A DNA stretch of 64,000 nucleotides, taken from assembly GCA_902777855.1 (NCBI GenBank), contig CACYVN010000002.1:62001-126000 (forward strand), in the 5' to 3' direction. Below the pieces are notes generated by a model. That model worked only from the letters and a program-made list of their open reading frames with translations. It was not told the origin of the DNA and ran no database searches. A program made the position numbers and the translations under genes. Shown here in pieces: positions 36,590-44,736 of this stretch (positions are counted from its first letter, which is position 1; every line of letters begins with the position of its first letter). Origin of the DNA: an uncultured bacterium (GTDB taxonomy: Bacteria > Cyanobacteriota > Vampirovibrionia > Gastranaerophilales > Gastranaerophilaceae).

Positions 36590-37530
36590 TACACTTCTCC
36601 TAAAATTTGACCTAAAACATTAGCAACATACCTTGCTGTGTTTAAGTCAATATTAGCATATACACGCTGATTTTCAATAACTTGGGGATTAAAACCGCTA
36701 AACATAGTCAAAGCCCTATCAATTAATTCAGGAAGCTGTATACCAAGTCTTATATAGAGAGATTTATCTTTATATCGCATTATTTTGTTGTTTTCTCTCT
36801 CTTTATTATGAACTATAAATATTCCATAATTTCTGTCAATTTCGAACCATTTTTGATTATCATAAAGATAGTACGTATTATAACCATAATTTTTTTCTTC
36901 ATATAGACCAAAAGTTAAATTATGTGCATTACTATTTTCAAAATTAAACTTAATAGGATTATATTTTTTTATGAATTTATCAGTTTGTCTAATTGGTGTT
37001 TTTACTTCTTTTAAATTTTTTTGTATAACAGTTATATTTGGAACAATTTTTAATACATTATCACTAAAGTTCTCTGATATCCTTAATTGAGGGAATCTTT
37101 CTTTTACATAATTCAAATCATCAAATTTTATTTTAATACATTTAGGAGCATTACTATTATCTATTTCTTTATATTTTTCAGAATATGTCTTTAATAATAT
37201 TTTAAGTCCTTTTGTTCGACTACCCACAATAAATCCTTCTTGTGTATTCGGAATAACAACTAATGTAGGCGGACAAACTGCAAATTTACTATTTATATAA
37301 TCAAACTCAATATGTCCTAATCTTGAGAACATGCTAAATATTTGATTATATATACTAAAATGGCCGCCTTTTTCGGTTAATTCATTTTTGTAGTCATTCA
37401 AATTGTCTTCATAATCAATATTATTTATATATTGTTTAAATTGAGCAATTGTTCCTGATTTTATATAACTCAGATATTCAAACAAAATATCATAATCAAT
37501 ACAACTTAATATATTATTATTTCTACTCAT
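36589..37530 (-). CDS. Defence-operon protein, 313 aa (DruD-position)
   Basis: Soluble mixed alpha/beta protein. 'MFSRLGHIEFDY...AVCPPTLVVIPN' and 'GFIVGSRTKGLKILL' read like a folded N-terminal domain, and 'YGIFIVHNKERENNKIM...LYIRLGIQLPELIDRALTMFSG' a C-terminal one. No catalytic motif recognised. It stands directly before the DruE-like helicase, where Druantia type I places DruD of similar size, as I remember it. Start overlaps the upstream gene by 8 nt. Could be a specificity or adaptor component. Confidence 0.7.
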   Translation of the reverse strand: MSRNNNILSCIDYDILFEYLSYIKSGTIAQFKQYINNIDYEDNLNDYKNELTEKGGHFSIYNQIFSMFSRLGHIEFDYINSKFAVCPPTLVVIPNTQEGFIVGSRTKGLKILLKTYSEKYKEIDNSNAPKCIKIKFDDLNYVKERFPQLRISENFSDNVLKIVPNITVIQKNLKEVKTPIRQTDKFIKKYNPIKFNFENSNAHNLTFGLYEEKNYGYNTYYLYDNQKWFEIDRNYGIFIVHNKERENNKIMRYKDKSLYIRLGIQLPELIDRALTMFSGFNPQVIENQRVYANIDLNTARYVANVLGQILGEV

Positions 37531-39451
37531 TTATACCCTCAAGATTTGAAGTGTATTTTAATTCATACTGTTTCATAAAATCAGGAGTTTCAAAAGAATT
37601 ATTTTTATCTGATTTTTTTATAAATACAAATTTTAAATTATCAAGCTTTTTAATATTCCTGTAAACATCATCTTCTTTGTTTACTTTTATATTGGGATTT
37701 ATTAGAGATATTCCATCTTGTTTTTCTTCTATATTTTTAATAAACGTCTCTAAGTATATAGATGGCATAACCCTGTTATAATCCCTAAAAACTACAATTC
37801 CCATAGGAATATTTGGATTATTTTTTAACTCCTTATAATAATCAGATATTCCTGTAGCCGAAGGTATAAAACTTCCATCATCTTTAAAGTACCCAAACCA
37901 ATCTTTATATGAGAGCCAATCAAAATCTGGACGTACATAATGTATTTTATAATCAAATTCATCTTGTGCATTTTTCCATGCTCGTAATTCTTTTCCGTTG
38001 TTTAATACTACAAAGAAATTATTCATTTTATCATACAAATCTAATATGTAATCTTCTGAACCATCTATTTCTTGAGATAAATTGGATATGAACTTATCTG
38101 GGTCGGTATCTGAAAGTAAAGCTATTCTCGAACTGCTATGCATATATTCTTGAGATTTTATTGTTACATCATATTCATTAGACAAGACCGTTCGATTTGT
38201 ATTAATCTTTAATTCTTTATCAATATTACGCTGATCTCTTCTGTTTGCAACTTCTAAAACTACTTCTTCTTTTAATTCTGGGATTTTTTTTATGATAAAT
38301 TCACATAATGCTTTATCCGATATAACCATTTTTTTTAAATCTTGTTTAAATTGTGATTCATATCGTATTAAATTTTTTAAATTATCAGTAGTAATACATT
38401 TCCAGTTTCTTAATTTATCATTTTCTCGTTTTATATCCTCATAATCTGAAAATTTGTCTAGCTCCTTCTGTTTCTCTTGAAGTTTATCTTCATAATTTTT
38501 TTGCATCTTCTCAAAATCACCTGAAGGAGTTTTTTTATTTCTTAATTCATAATTTTCATTTTTTAGATTTTCTTTATCTTTTTTTATTTGATCATAATCA
38601 GCATATTTTTCCTGAAGATTTTTTATTTCTTTATAAAAATCTTCTTTTTGCTCAGCCAATTTTTTCTCATTGTCATCTTTTAATATCGCAATTTGTTTCG
38701 CTAATTCATCTTTGTGTTCTTTTTTTAATTCATCAATCTGCGCCACATGTTTTTTTGAGTTTTCTATTAATTCTTTCTCGATATCCTTTTTTGCTTGTTT
38801 TATTTCGTCATAATCTTTTTTATTTTTTAATTCAGATTCTAATTCTTTTACTCTACTATTTAATTTTTCTAAATTTTTATCTCTGTCATCTTTTTCGTTC
38901 ACCTTATTCAGTAATGCTAACCTATAAGGAGCAGTTTTAATCTCTTTTTCTATTTTTTTACTTGTTGAAATAGGTGAAAATCTATATAATGTCGATAATG
39001 TTTCTCTTGAAACTTTATTTTTCTCTTTAAGTAAAATTTTAATAAGTTGATTATAATCGGGTTTACCATCTAATTTTGGGATTGTCCCTATTTTATTTAT
39101 TTCTGCATTTGAAACACTCCATGCTAATATAACTCTACTAAATACATCTAATGCGATTTCTTGCGGCGTTACTTTCTGGGTGTGCTTACTATTCATAAAA
39201 AACCCTTTTATTTCCCCTTTTAAGGCTTTACAATAATTTTCTTTTGTTTCTTTCCCAAATTTTATAAGATTATTCTTTTCATTTTTGTATTTTGAAACTA
39301 CAAATTTTAAAAGGACATAATTATTTAAAAACGTGCGCGCATCACTAACAGATATTTCATCCAGCAATTGCATTAATTCTTCAACAGGACTTGAAACTAT
39401 TAAATCTATTTTTTCTTTCGGATAACCATAATTTTTTTCTTCGTCCATCAT
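37523..39451 (-). CDS. Coiled-coil defence-operon protein, 642 aa (DruC-position)
   Basis: An N-terminal helical domain (about 1-185), a long coiled coil (about 190-350; repeated Lys/Glu heptads such as KELESELKNKKDYDEI), then a C-terminal globular domain (about 360-642) with 'SSSRIALLSDTDPDKFISNL' and 'PNIPMGIVVFRDYNRVMPSIYLETF'. No nuclease or ATPase motif seen. The size and place (second of three genes before the DruE-like helicase) match DruC in Druantia, from memory. The coiled coil suggests a dimeric scaffold or sensor. Start ATG pairs MM; 1 nt after the 604-residue gene's stop. Confidence 0.7.
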   Translation of the reverse strand: MMDEEKNYGYPKEKIDLIVSSPVEELMQLLDEISVSDARTFLNNYVLLKFVVSKYKNEKNNLIKFGKETKENYCKALKGEIKGFFMNSKHTQKVTPQEIALDVFSRVILAWSVSNAEINKIGTIPKLDGKPDYNQLIKILLKEKNKVSRETLSTLYRFSPISTSKKIEKEIKTAPYRLALLNKVNEKDDRDKNLEKLNSRVKELESELKNKKDYDEIKQAKKDIEKELIENSKKHVAQIDELKKEHKDELAKQIAILKDDNEKKLAEQKEDFYKEIKNLQEKYADYDQIKKDKENLKNENYELRNKKTPSGDFEKMQKNYEDKLQEKQKELDKFSDYEDIKRENDKLRNWKCITTDNLKNLIRYESQFKQDLKKMVISDKALCEFIIKKIPELKEEVVLEVANRRDQRNIDKELKINTNRTVLSNEYDVTIKSQEYMHSSSRIALLSDTDPDKFISNLSQEIDGSEDYILDLYDKMNNFFVVLNNGKELRAWKNAQDEFDYKIHYVRPDFDWLSYKDWFGYFKDDGSFIPSATGISDYYKELKNNPNIPMGIVVFRDYNRVMPSIYLETFIKNIEEKQDGISLINPNIKVNKEDDVYRNIKKLDNLKFVFIKKSDKNNSFETPDFMKQYELKYTSNLEGINE

Positions 39452-39452
39452 A

Positions 39453-41267
39453 TTATGCCTCCAGTTCTTTCATATATCTTTGTTTTAACCCATATAATTG
39501 AGGTTTGTACAACTTGGAATTATTCAATCTCATATCAAATGCTTTTATTATATTGTTAATATAAGTCTTTTTATCTTCATTAATGGAACCGGGCTTATTT
39601 GATAAAAACAAATTCTCTATATAGCATCCATTAATGAAATTAGGGTTTTCACCATTTCCGTTTGTTTTAACAAATATGCCATCTTGAAAATAATTGTATA
39701 TGAATTCTTGATCACGTTCTTCAAATTCATATTTTATTTCATAATTTTTATTAGGAACATGCTTAACTTTTATACAGTGAGGCCCAATTTGCTTATCATT
39801 TAATCTTATCGGGATTTTATAAGGTTGAAAGCTGCCATTATCTATACTATAATCCGTTGAAGAATTCTTATTGTTAATTATGAATACTTTTCCATTAGTA
39901 TTTTTTCGCTTTATGTCGTTTTTATTAGATTTATTTATATTTAATATTGGCCCGGCATTTTGTAAGTATTCATCTTTTTGTCCATTTTTAAGACCTTTTA
40001 ATAATTTTATTGTATCGCCACTCTTTATATTAAAATCAGAGTCTGGGCATTTACAAGTTGCACCTAAAATATATAGGCTTGACAAATTATTTTCTCCTAA
40101 AGATTTTTCTTTGATATCTTTATCAAAAATTTTATTTAAATTTTTTCGGTATTTATTAAAAAACAATCTACCTGCAATTATTACAACATTGTCGCTCACA
40201 TTTGCAGAAAAATTTTCTATATAATCACCTTGTTCTTCAGCGACCAATAATATATATTCTTTTGTGTAATCATTTTGTAAATATTTTATTTCTTCATTTT
40301 CTATATAGAATTTATTACACATAGAAACTTCTTCGGGTTCTATATATTTATAAAAAACATCTCGGTCTTTTTTATATTCTTCGAATTCTTCAGGAACATT
40401 TTTCTTTTGTTTAAACTCAAGAAGAAATTCCCCACTATCACTATAATAACGTAGTTTAGGGCTAATTACTAGTTTTTTGCCATTAATAGTATCTATATAA
40501 TCATCGCCATTTTCTAAAAAATAATTATATAAATCTTTTATTATATCTTTTATTTTTTCTTTTAGTTCTTCTTGCGCAATTGCTTTTTGGAAACCTTTAC
40601 TATATCCACTTTGATTTATTATTTTTTTGTAGTCATAATCACTCAATCCATTATTATTTTTATTTATTTTTTCAAATTGTTTGTTTAATAACCTACGATC
40701 TTTATCTGAAATAATCGCCTGTGAGATTATTCTCCCAACAATATCGTTATTGCCTCTTTTATATAGTTTTTGAAATTTAATCTTGTATCCTTGAGATTCT
40801 ACAGACTGTTCAAAATTATCAAATAATTCTGAACAATAGTCATATTCATTAGCATATAAAATATTTCTATCAACTTGTTCTTCAGATATATTCTTATATT
40901 TTGCTATTATTTTTTTTATCTTGCTTCCCCAATAAGCATTAGATGAAAAGTTACCTTCATTGACCATAATTGTTGCAGCATATACAAAAAATGCTATCAG
41001 TGCGGTTTGTTTAGGGATATTATCCTTTATTTTTTCAATATTTTCTATTTTAAAACCGTATATACCTTTATTACGTGGTCTTTCTTCACAAATCTCATTT
41101 AGCACACACTTACAAAAGGATTCAAGAGGTTTTTCTTCTCCTAATTTTTCCCCTATATTGTTAATGAGTTTTTCGTCCACGTAAAATAAACAACGAATTC
41201 CTTCTGGATTTTCGTTAAAGAAGTAATTATATATTTCATTATTCCAGTCTTGATAATTTGCCATCAT
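39453..41267 (-). CDS. First protein of defence operon, 604 aa (DruB-position)
   Basis: Reads MMANYQDWNNEIYNYFF then a helical N-terminal domain (about 60-270) and a beta-rich C-terminal domain from about 300, with 'YLLVAEEQGDYIENF'-like and 'VFIINNKNSS' strands and a C-terminal helix. A CKCPDSDF pair of Cys lies near residue 405. No catalytic motif recognised. It stands first in the operon, where Druantia places DruB, and has a good promoter in front. Either of two adjacent ATGs (41267 or 41264) could be used; the ribosome site is weak. Confidence 0.7.
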   Translation of the reverse strand: MMANYQDWNNEIYNYFFNENPEGIRCLFYVDEKLINNIGEKLGEEKPLESFCKCVLNEICEERPRNKGIYGFKIENIEKIKDNIPKQTALIAFFVYAATIMVNEGNFSSNAYWGSKIKKIIAKYKNISEEQVDRNILYANEYDYCSELFDNFEQSVESQGYKIKFQKLYKRGNNDIVGRIISQAIISDKDRRLLNKQFEKINKNNNGLSDYDYKKIINQSGYSKGFQKAIAQEELKEKIKDIIKDLYNYFLENGDDYIDTINGKKLVISPKLRYYSDSGEFLLEFKQKKNVPEEFEEYKKDRDVFYKYIEPEEVSMCNKFYIENEEIKYLQNDYTKEYILLVAEEQGDYIENFSANVSDNVVIIAGRLFFNKYRKNLNKIFDKDIKEKSLGENNLSSLYILGATCKCPDSDFNIKSGDTIKLLKGLKNGQKDEYLQNAGPILNINKSNKNDIKRKNTNGKVFIINNKNSSTDYSIDNGSFQPYKIPIRLNDKQIGPHCIKVKHVPNKNYEIKYEFEERDQEFIYNYFQDGIFVKTNGNGENPNFINGCYIENLFLSNKPGSINEDKKTYINNIIKAFDMRLNNSKLYKPQLYGLKQRYMKELEA

Positions 41268-41284
41268 TTACACCCAACACAATG

Positions 41285-41313
41285 ATTATATCTATTTTTT
41301 AGTGATTTTGCAA
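41285..41313 (-). promoter_or_regulatory. Promoter of the five-gene defence operon
   Basis: On the minus strand TTGCAA (41308-41313) and TATAAT (41285-41290) are 17 nt apart, just before the ATG at 41267. It faces left toward all five genes. Confidence 0.7.
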
Positions 41314-41489
41314 GGTTGTTATATACTACTTATACTGTTTATATAAATAAATGATAATTTATTATCCTGTCAATTCTGGACATAATAATATATGAAATTT
41401 ACTATGTCTAAATGATACAAATTTTAATTTAGTGCTTGATACATTATCAAAAACAAGTGATTAATATCATAGCAGAAAGGAGTTTTGCT

Positions 41490-41690
41490 ATGACAGAAAG
41501 AGATTATAGACTTTATGGTACAAAAATTTTAAATGTAAAAACACAAGAAATAGGTTTATTGATTTGTCTTTGGGAAAATAAATTTGCAGATAAAACTGTA
41601 GATTTTGCGACTTGTGTTGATAAAACTGGTAAGCGATACAATATTGAACTTGATAATATCAGAGGGTTTGAAGATGATTTTGAAAAATAA
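41490..41690 (+). CDS. Small hypothetical protein, 66 aa, between defence operons
   Basis: From the ATG at 41490, chosen for the AAAGGAG site 8 nt upstream; a start at 41436 lacks one. A compact beta-rich protein (TERDYRLYGTKILNVKTQEIGLLICLW), similar in style to small mobile-element proteins. Not recognised. It overlaps the next gene by 17 nt. Confidence 0.6.
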   Translation: MTERDYRLYGTKILNVKTQEIGLLICLWENKFADKTVDFATCVDKTGKRYNIELDNIRGFEDDFEK

Positions 41691-41907
41691 ATTAACTAAA
41701 GAAACGTTGGACATTCCGTACTCAGAATTTAGGATAAAGTTTGCAAAAGAAATCCAGGATGCGTTTGAAAGTTACCGCAAAACGCAATTAAATAAATATT
41801 CTTGGAACTTCAAAGACGACAATTCTTTGGAGTTTAATTTTTACTTTGAACTTCATTGGAATTTCAATCGTTTTGGAAATAGCAACTGGTATATTGAAAA
41901 AATGTAA
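41674..41907 (+). CDS. Small hypothetical protein, 77 aa, paired with the previous gene
   Basis: Start at the ATG 41674, inside the end of the preceding gene; AGAGGG lies 5-6 nt upstream. Charged, with an aromatic C-terminus (NFYFELHWNFNRFGNSNWYIE). Not recognised. The overlap suggests coexpression. The pair runs rightward between two leftward operons, so it has its own control; a toxin-antitoxin-like or regulator role is possible but unsupported. Confidence 0.55.
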   Translation: MILKNKLTKETLDIPYSEFRIKFAKEIQDAFESYRKTQLNKYSWNFKDDNSLEFNFYFELHWNFNRFGNSNWYIEKM

Positions 41908-41916
41908 GTGAGATTA

Positions 41917-42594
41917 TTATAAATTTTCTATTTCAACTAGTTTGGGGTTAGCACAGAACTTTTTGACTAAACTTGTGCACCTTGGACTCGGATGTGAAGG
42001 CTGTTTTGCACCAGACTTATTTATTCTGTATGCTTGAACAAGATGTCTTTTTGATTTTATTGAATAAATCAAGTCTTTTAAATGACTGTAATATTCATTA
42101 TTTAATTTTGTTTTAACACCATTACCCCAGGCAATTATTATCTTGGATACATTGCTTGGATATTTATCAGTAAGTCTAAAAATCGGATTGTTGGCATATT
42201 CATACTCACAATCGATCATTCTTACAGCATCTTCTACTTGAGGATGACGGATAGTAAAAGAATTATAAATTAACATTCCGCCACATTTAACTTTTTCATC
42301 AGAATAATTTTGAAGTGCATAGCAAATTCTAACACAATTTTTTAGGGTTTCATCTAACACATTCGCATTTGCGATACTCGGGTTAAATAAAACAAATATA
42401 TTGCGATTAGGGCAATTTTTATCCCAAATAACTTCATAACTTAGCCTGTTTTTGGGACATCGGCTATTCCCTTTTTCGATAACAGATAATTTCTTATAAT
42501 AGGATGAAGCAAGATTTGTATATTCGTCTTTCCCATATATGGGATTCTTTTCAGCATTATTATTTACGAAATCAACAAATTCTTCAATATCCAT
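41917..42594 (-). CDS. DUF1643 protein
   Basis: 225 residues. Shows the DUF1643 pattern: 'IFVLFNPSIANANVLDETLKNCVRIC' (LNPS.ADa..D.T...), 'CGGMLIYNSFTIRHPQ' (GG...vN.f..R), 'IIIAWGNGVKT' (aWG) and 'AKQPSHPSPRC' (G.P.HP). The family's activity is unknown, but it is often found on mobile elements and near restriction genes. It starts 10 nt after the GmrSD-like gene, so the two are one operon. Confidence 0.85.
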   Translation of the reverse strand: MDIEEFVDFVNNNAEKNPIYGKDEYTNLASSYYKKLSVIEKGNSRCPKNRLSYEVIWDKNCPNRNIFVLFNPSIANANVLDETLKNCVRICYALQNYSDEKVKCGGMLIYNSFTIRHPQVEDAVRMIDCEYEYANNPIFRLTDKYPSNVSKIIIAWGNGVKTKLNNEYYSHLKDLIYSIKSKRHLVQAYRINKSGAKQPSHPSPRCTSLVKKFCANPKLVEIENL

Positions 42595-42603
42595 ATCATA
42601 TCC

Positions 42604-44415
42604 TTATATTGAATAATAGAAATTCTTAATTTTTTCAGCCATCATTTTTCTACGCTCGAGCAAAAATTCATCATAATCGTTTGCTTGCATAGAGAATATC
42701 TTTTCCGGGATACAATTCATTTTTAAATTATTTCTTAAATCTTCTTCATTTAATATTGTTCCAACAGTACATTGGTTATTGTGGCATTGTTCAAGTGCTT
42801 TCGTGAAATATTCGTTTGGAGCTTGTTTCCCAACGGAAATATTAACGGTTGTATCTAAATAAGTATAATTAGCAACTTGGTTATATTTTGATTTATCATC
42901 ATATCCGTTTTGTTTTAAAAATTCTTTTGGGAAAATATGATGAACGTGACCAGTTACAGTTACTAAATCAGAAACTTTTGTTGTACTTGAAAATAATGAT
43001 TGTTCTGCATTCAAAACTTGCGCAGCTATAAATGTATTAAAGTATGGACTGTTTATTGATGATGTTTCCAAGTTTTGAACTAATCCAACATTCCAGAAAG
43101 TATCTGATAATTCTGCTTCTTCAACTTCTGCAAAGAATCTTCTGAATCCTTTTTCTTCTATATTTCTTAAGTCTCTGTCCATTTGAGATTCTGGGGAACC
43201 AATATATCTGCTAGTTAATGTAGATAATACAAACCATTTTTGAACAAATCTTTTTATCTCAATTTTATCAATATCTTTTGAATTATTTAAAATCAAATAT
43301 AAAGTATAAGCAAAATCCAATGTCATTTTTGAATTTAACAATTTTTCATTAATAAAACCGCAAGCTTTTATTAATAATACAAAATTCTTAAAATTATATT
43401 CGTTCATAAAATTTTTAACACCAGATGTTAATTGATTAAAACTATTTTCTGCAATTTCTTCTTTAAAAGTCCTGGTTTCAAAATCTCTGCCTGATAATAA
43501 ATTAACTAAATCTTTTAACTTACCTCTACCAAATTTATGCATCAAACAAACTCTCAACATATCATTATAATCGGGATCGTATATTGCTTCTTTATCATCT
43601 TTTAGCCATTTTAACATCGGAGCAAATTCTGATTGCATAAATTCATCATCTGTCGAAGATAATTTTTCATAAAAAATAGGATCTACTGCAAGATGGCAGA
43701 AATAGTCAATTGCTTTTCTTAAAATATTTCCACCATATTTAGAATCTGCTGCAATTTTTGACATCGCAAAGTCAGATTCATTCAAGCGTTTGCCTTGTGA
43801 ATTTATTCTAACAAAGATTTCTGTTACTTCATTAATATCTAAATCAGGAACTAAAATAATTGTCCCCATTTGACATGTTCGTATGTCTAAAAGTTTTTGG
43901 ATTGCTTTATTAATAACATCAGAAGATACTTCCGGGTTATTAGCCATATATTCATTAATAAAATTAAAAGCATTAAAATCTGGTTTAAAAACAACAGCAA
44001 TATCTGCAATCCAATTTTTACTTTTTACATGAACGGGGGTCTGGACAGCAAATCTTTCTTCATTACCTTCTGCCAATGGATTAAATGCGATTTTGTATGC
44101 TTTTGTTTCATAATCCTCAGTTAATATCTTCTGTCCCGCTAATGCCGTCATTAATGCGGTCACGCGCTGTTGTCCATCTATTAAAATTTTAGTACCACCG
44201 GCTTCTTTACCGTCTTTTAATCTTACAGTTGGATTCTGCCAAATTATTAAATATCCTGTTGGATACCCACTATACAAAGAATCAATTAAATCCCTTACTT
44301 TGCTTGGGTTCCATACAAACGGTCTTTGTATTTCTGGTATGGATATTTCACCACTATTAATGAAACCTAAAATATTATCTACTGAATATTGTGCAACTGA
44401 ATATTTATTAGTCAT
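42604..44415 (-). CDS. GmrSD-like type IV restriction protein (DUF262 + DUF1524/HNH)
   Basis: 603 residues. The N-terminal DUF262 ParB/Srx-like NTPase domain has IPEIQRPFVWNPSKVRDLIDSLY and IDGQQRVTALMT (DGQQR at 80-84), the motif that hydrolyses nucleotide. The C-terminal DUF1524 HNH nuclease has VHHIFPKEFL around 490 and NYTYLDTTVNISVGKQAPNEYF. Single-chain GmrSD enzymes cut DNA carrying modified (for example glucosylated hydroxymethyl-) cytosines, and the fused form is common. Target modification here is unknown. It is followed by DUF1643. Confidence 0.92.
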   Translation of the reverse strand: MTNKYSVAQYSVDNILGFINSGEISIPEIQRPFVWNPSKVRDLIDSLYSGYPTGYLIIWQNPTVRLKDGKEAGGTKILIDGQQRVTALMTALAGQKILTEDYETKAYKIAFNPLAEGNEERFAVQTPVHVKSKNWIADIAVVFKPDFNAFNFINEYMANNPEVSSDVINKAIQKLLDIRTCQMGTIILVPDLDINEVTEIFVRINSQGKRLNESDFAMSKIAADSKYGGNILRKAIDYFCHLAVDPIFYEKLSSTDDEFMQSEFAPMLKWLKDDKEAIYDPDYNDMLRVCLMHKFGRGKLKDLVNLLSGRDFETRTFKEEIAENSFNQLTSGVKNFMNEYNFKNFVLLIKACGFINEKLLNSKMTLDFAYTLYLILNNSKDIDKIEIKRFVQKWFVLSTLTSRYIGSPESQMDRDLRNIEEKGFRRFFAEVEEAELSDTFWNVGLVQNLETSSINSPYFNTFIAAQVLNAEQSLFSSTTKVSDLVTVTGHVHHIFPKEFLKQNGYDDKSKYNQVANYTYLDTTVNISVGKQAPNEYFTKALEQCHNNQCTVGTILNEEDLRNNLKMNCIPEKIFSMQANDYDEFLLERRKMMAEKIKNFYYSI

Positions 44416-44437
44416 ACTCTAATCCTTTTTCTTTTTA

Positions 44438-44512
44438 GGGTATCACAAACATGGATTTAAACATATTTTGAATGGAACTCAATTAGAAGATTTGAGTTTG
44501 CAAAAAACTGAT
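44438..44512 (+). pseudogene. 3' remnant of a second serine recombinase
   Basis: The plus-strand frame from 44438 reads HILNGTQLEDLSLQKT, nearly the same as the C-terminal tail ILDGTQPDNMSLQK of the intact recombinase at 27134..28741. The frame is closed upstream by TAG at 44435-44437 and the rest of the gene is missing. It therefore marks an old recombinase end. Confidence 0.75.
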
Positions 44513-44540
44513 AGAATTAATAATATAATTTTTAATAAAG

Positions 44541-44570
44541 TTGCATTTATTTTGTTTTCTATGTTAATAT
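44541..44570 (+). promoter_or_regulatory. Putative promoter of the riboswitch transcript
   Basis: TTGCAT (44541-44546) and TAATAT (44565-44570), 18 nt apart; transcription would begin just before the aptamer. Confidence 0.45.
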
Positions 44571-44578
44571 TTCAGCAT

Positions 44579-44660
44579 ACCTATAAAGAGTGTACGAGGG
44601 ACAAGCCCGTTGACTACACAGCAACCTATTAAGTTAGGTGCTAAAGCTTGAATGATAGGT
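44579..44660 (+). promoter_or_regulatory. S-box (SAM-I family) riboswitch aptamer
   Basis: Conserved S-box features appear in order: GAGGGAC...GCCC, TGAC, CAGCAACC, AGGTGCTAA. P1 is ACCTAT (44579-44584) with ATAGGT (44655-44660). The ATAGGT strand can instead pair with ACCTAT at 44673-44678, giving an antiterminator that excludes P1. Binding of SAM would favour P1 and hence the terminator (OFF switch). The P4 region is short, so it may be a variant of SAM-I. Confidence 0.78.
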
Positions 44661-44671
44661 GGATGATAAGA

Positions 44672-44697
44672 AACCTATCGCTATGGGTTCCTTTTTT
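44672..44697 (+). terminator. Riboswitch-controlled terminator
   Basis: AACCTAT/ATGGGTT stem with four-base loop, followed by CCTTTTTT. Its 5' arm is the alternative partner of the riboswitch P1 strand. Confidence 0.75.
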
Positions 44698-44736
44698 GTT
44701 GCTCTTATAGGTTTACAAGAAAAAAGGAGAAAAACT

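Noticed and set aside
28902-41267. DISARM or BREX as the name of the large operon
   Set aside because: No separate DrmA/DrmC (PLD) or DNA methyltransferase genes for DISARM, and no PglZ or BrxC-like protein for BREX, are present in the operon.
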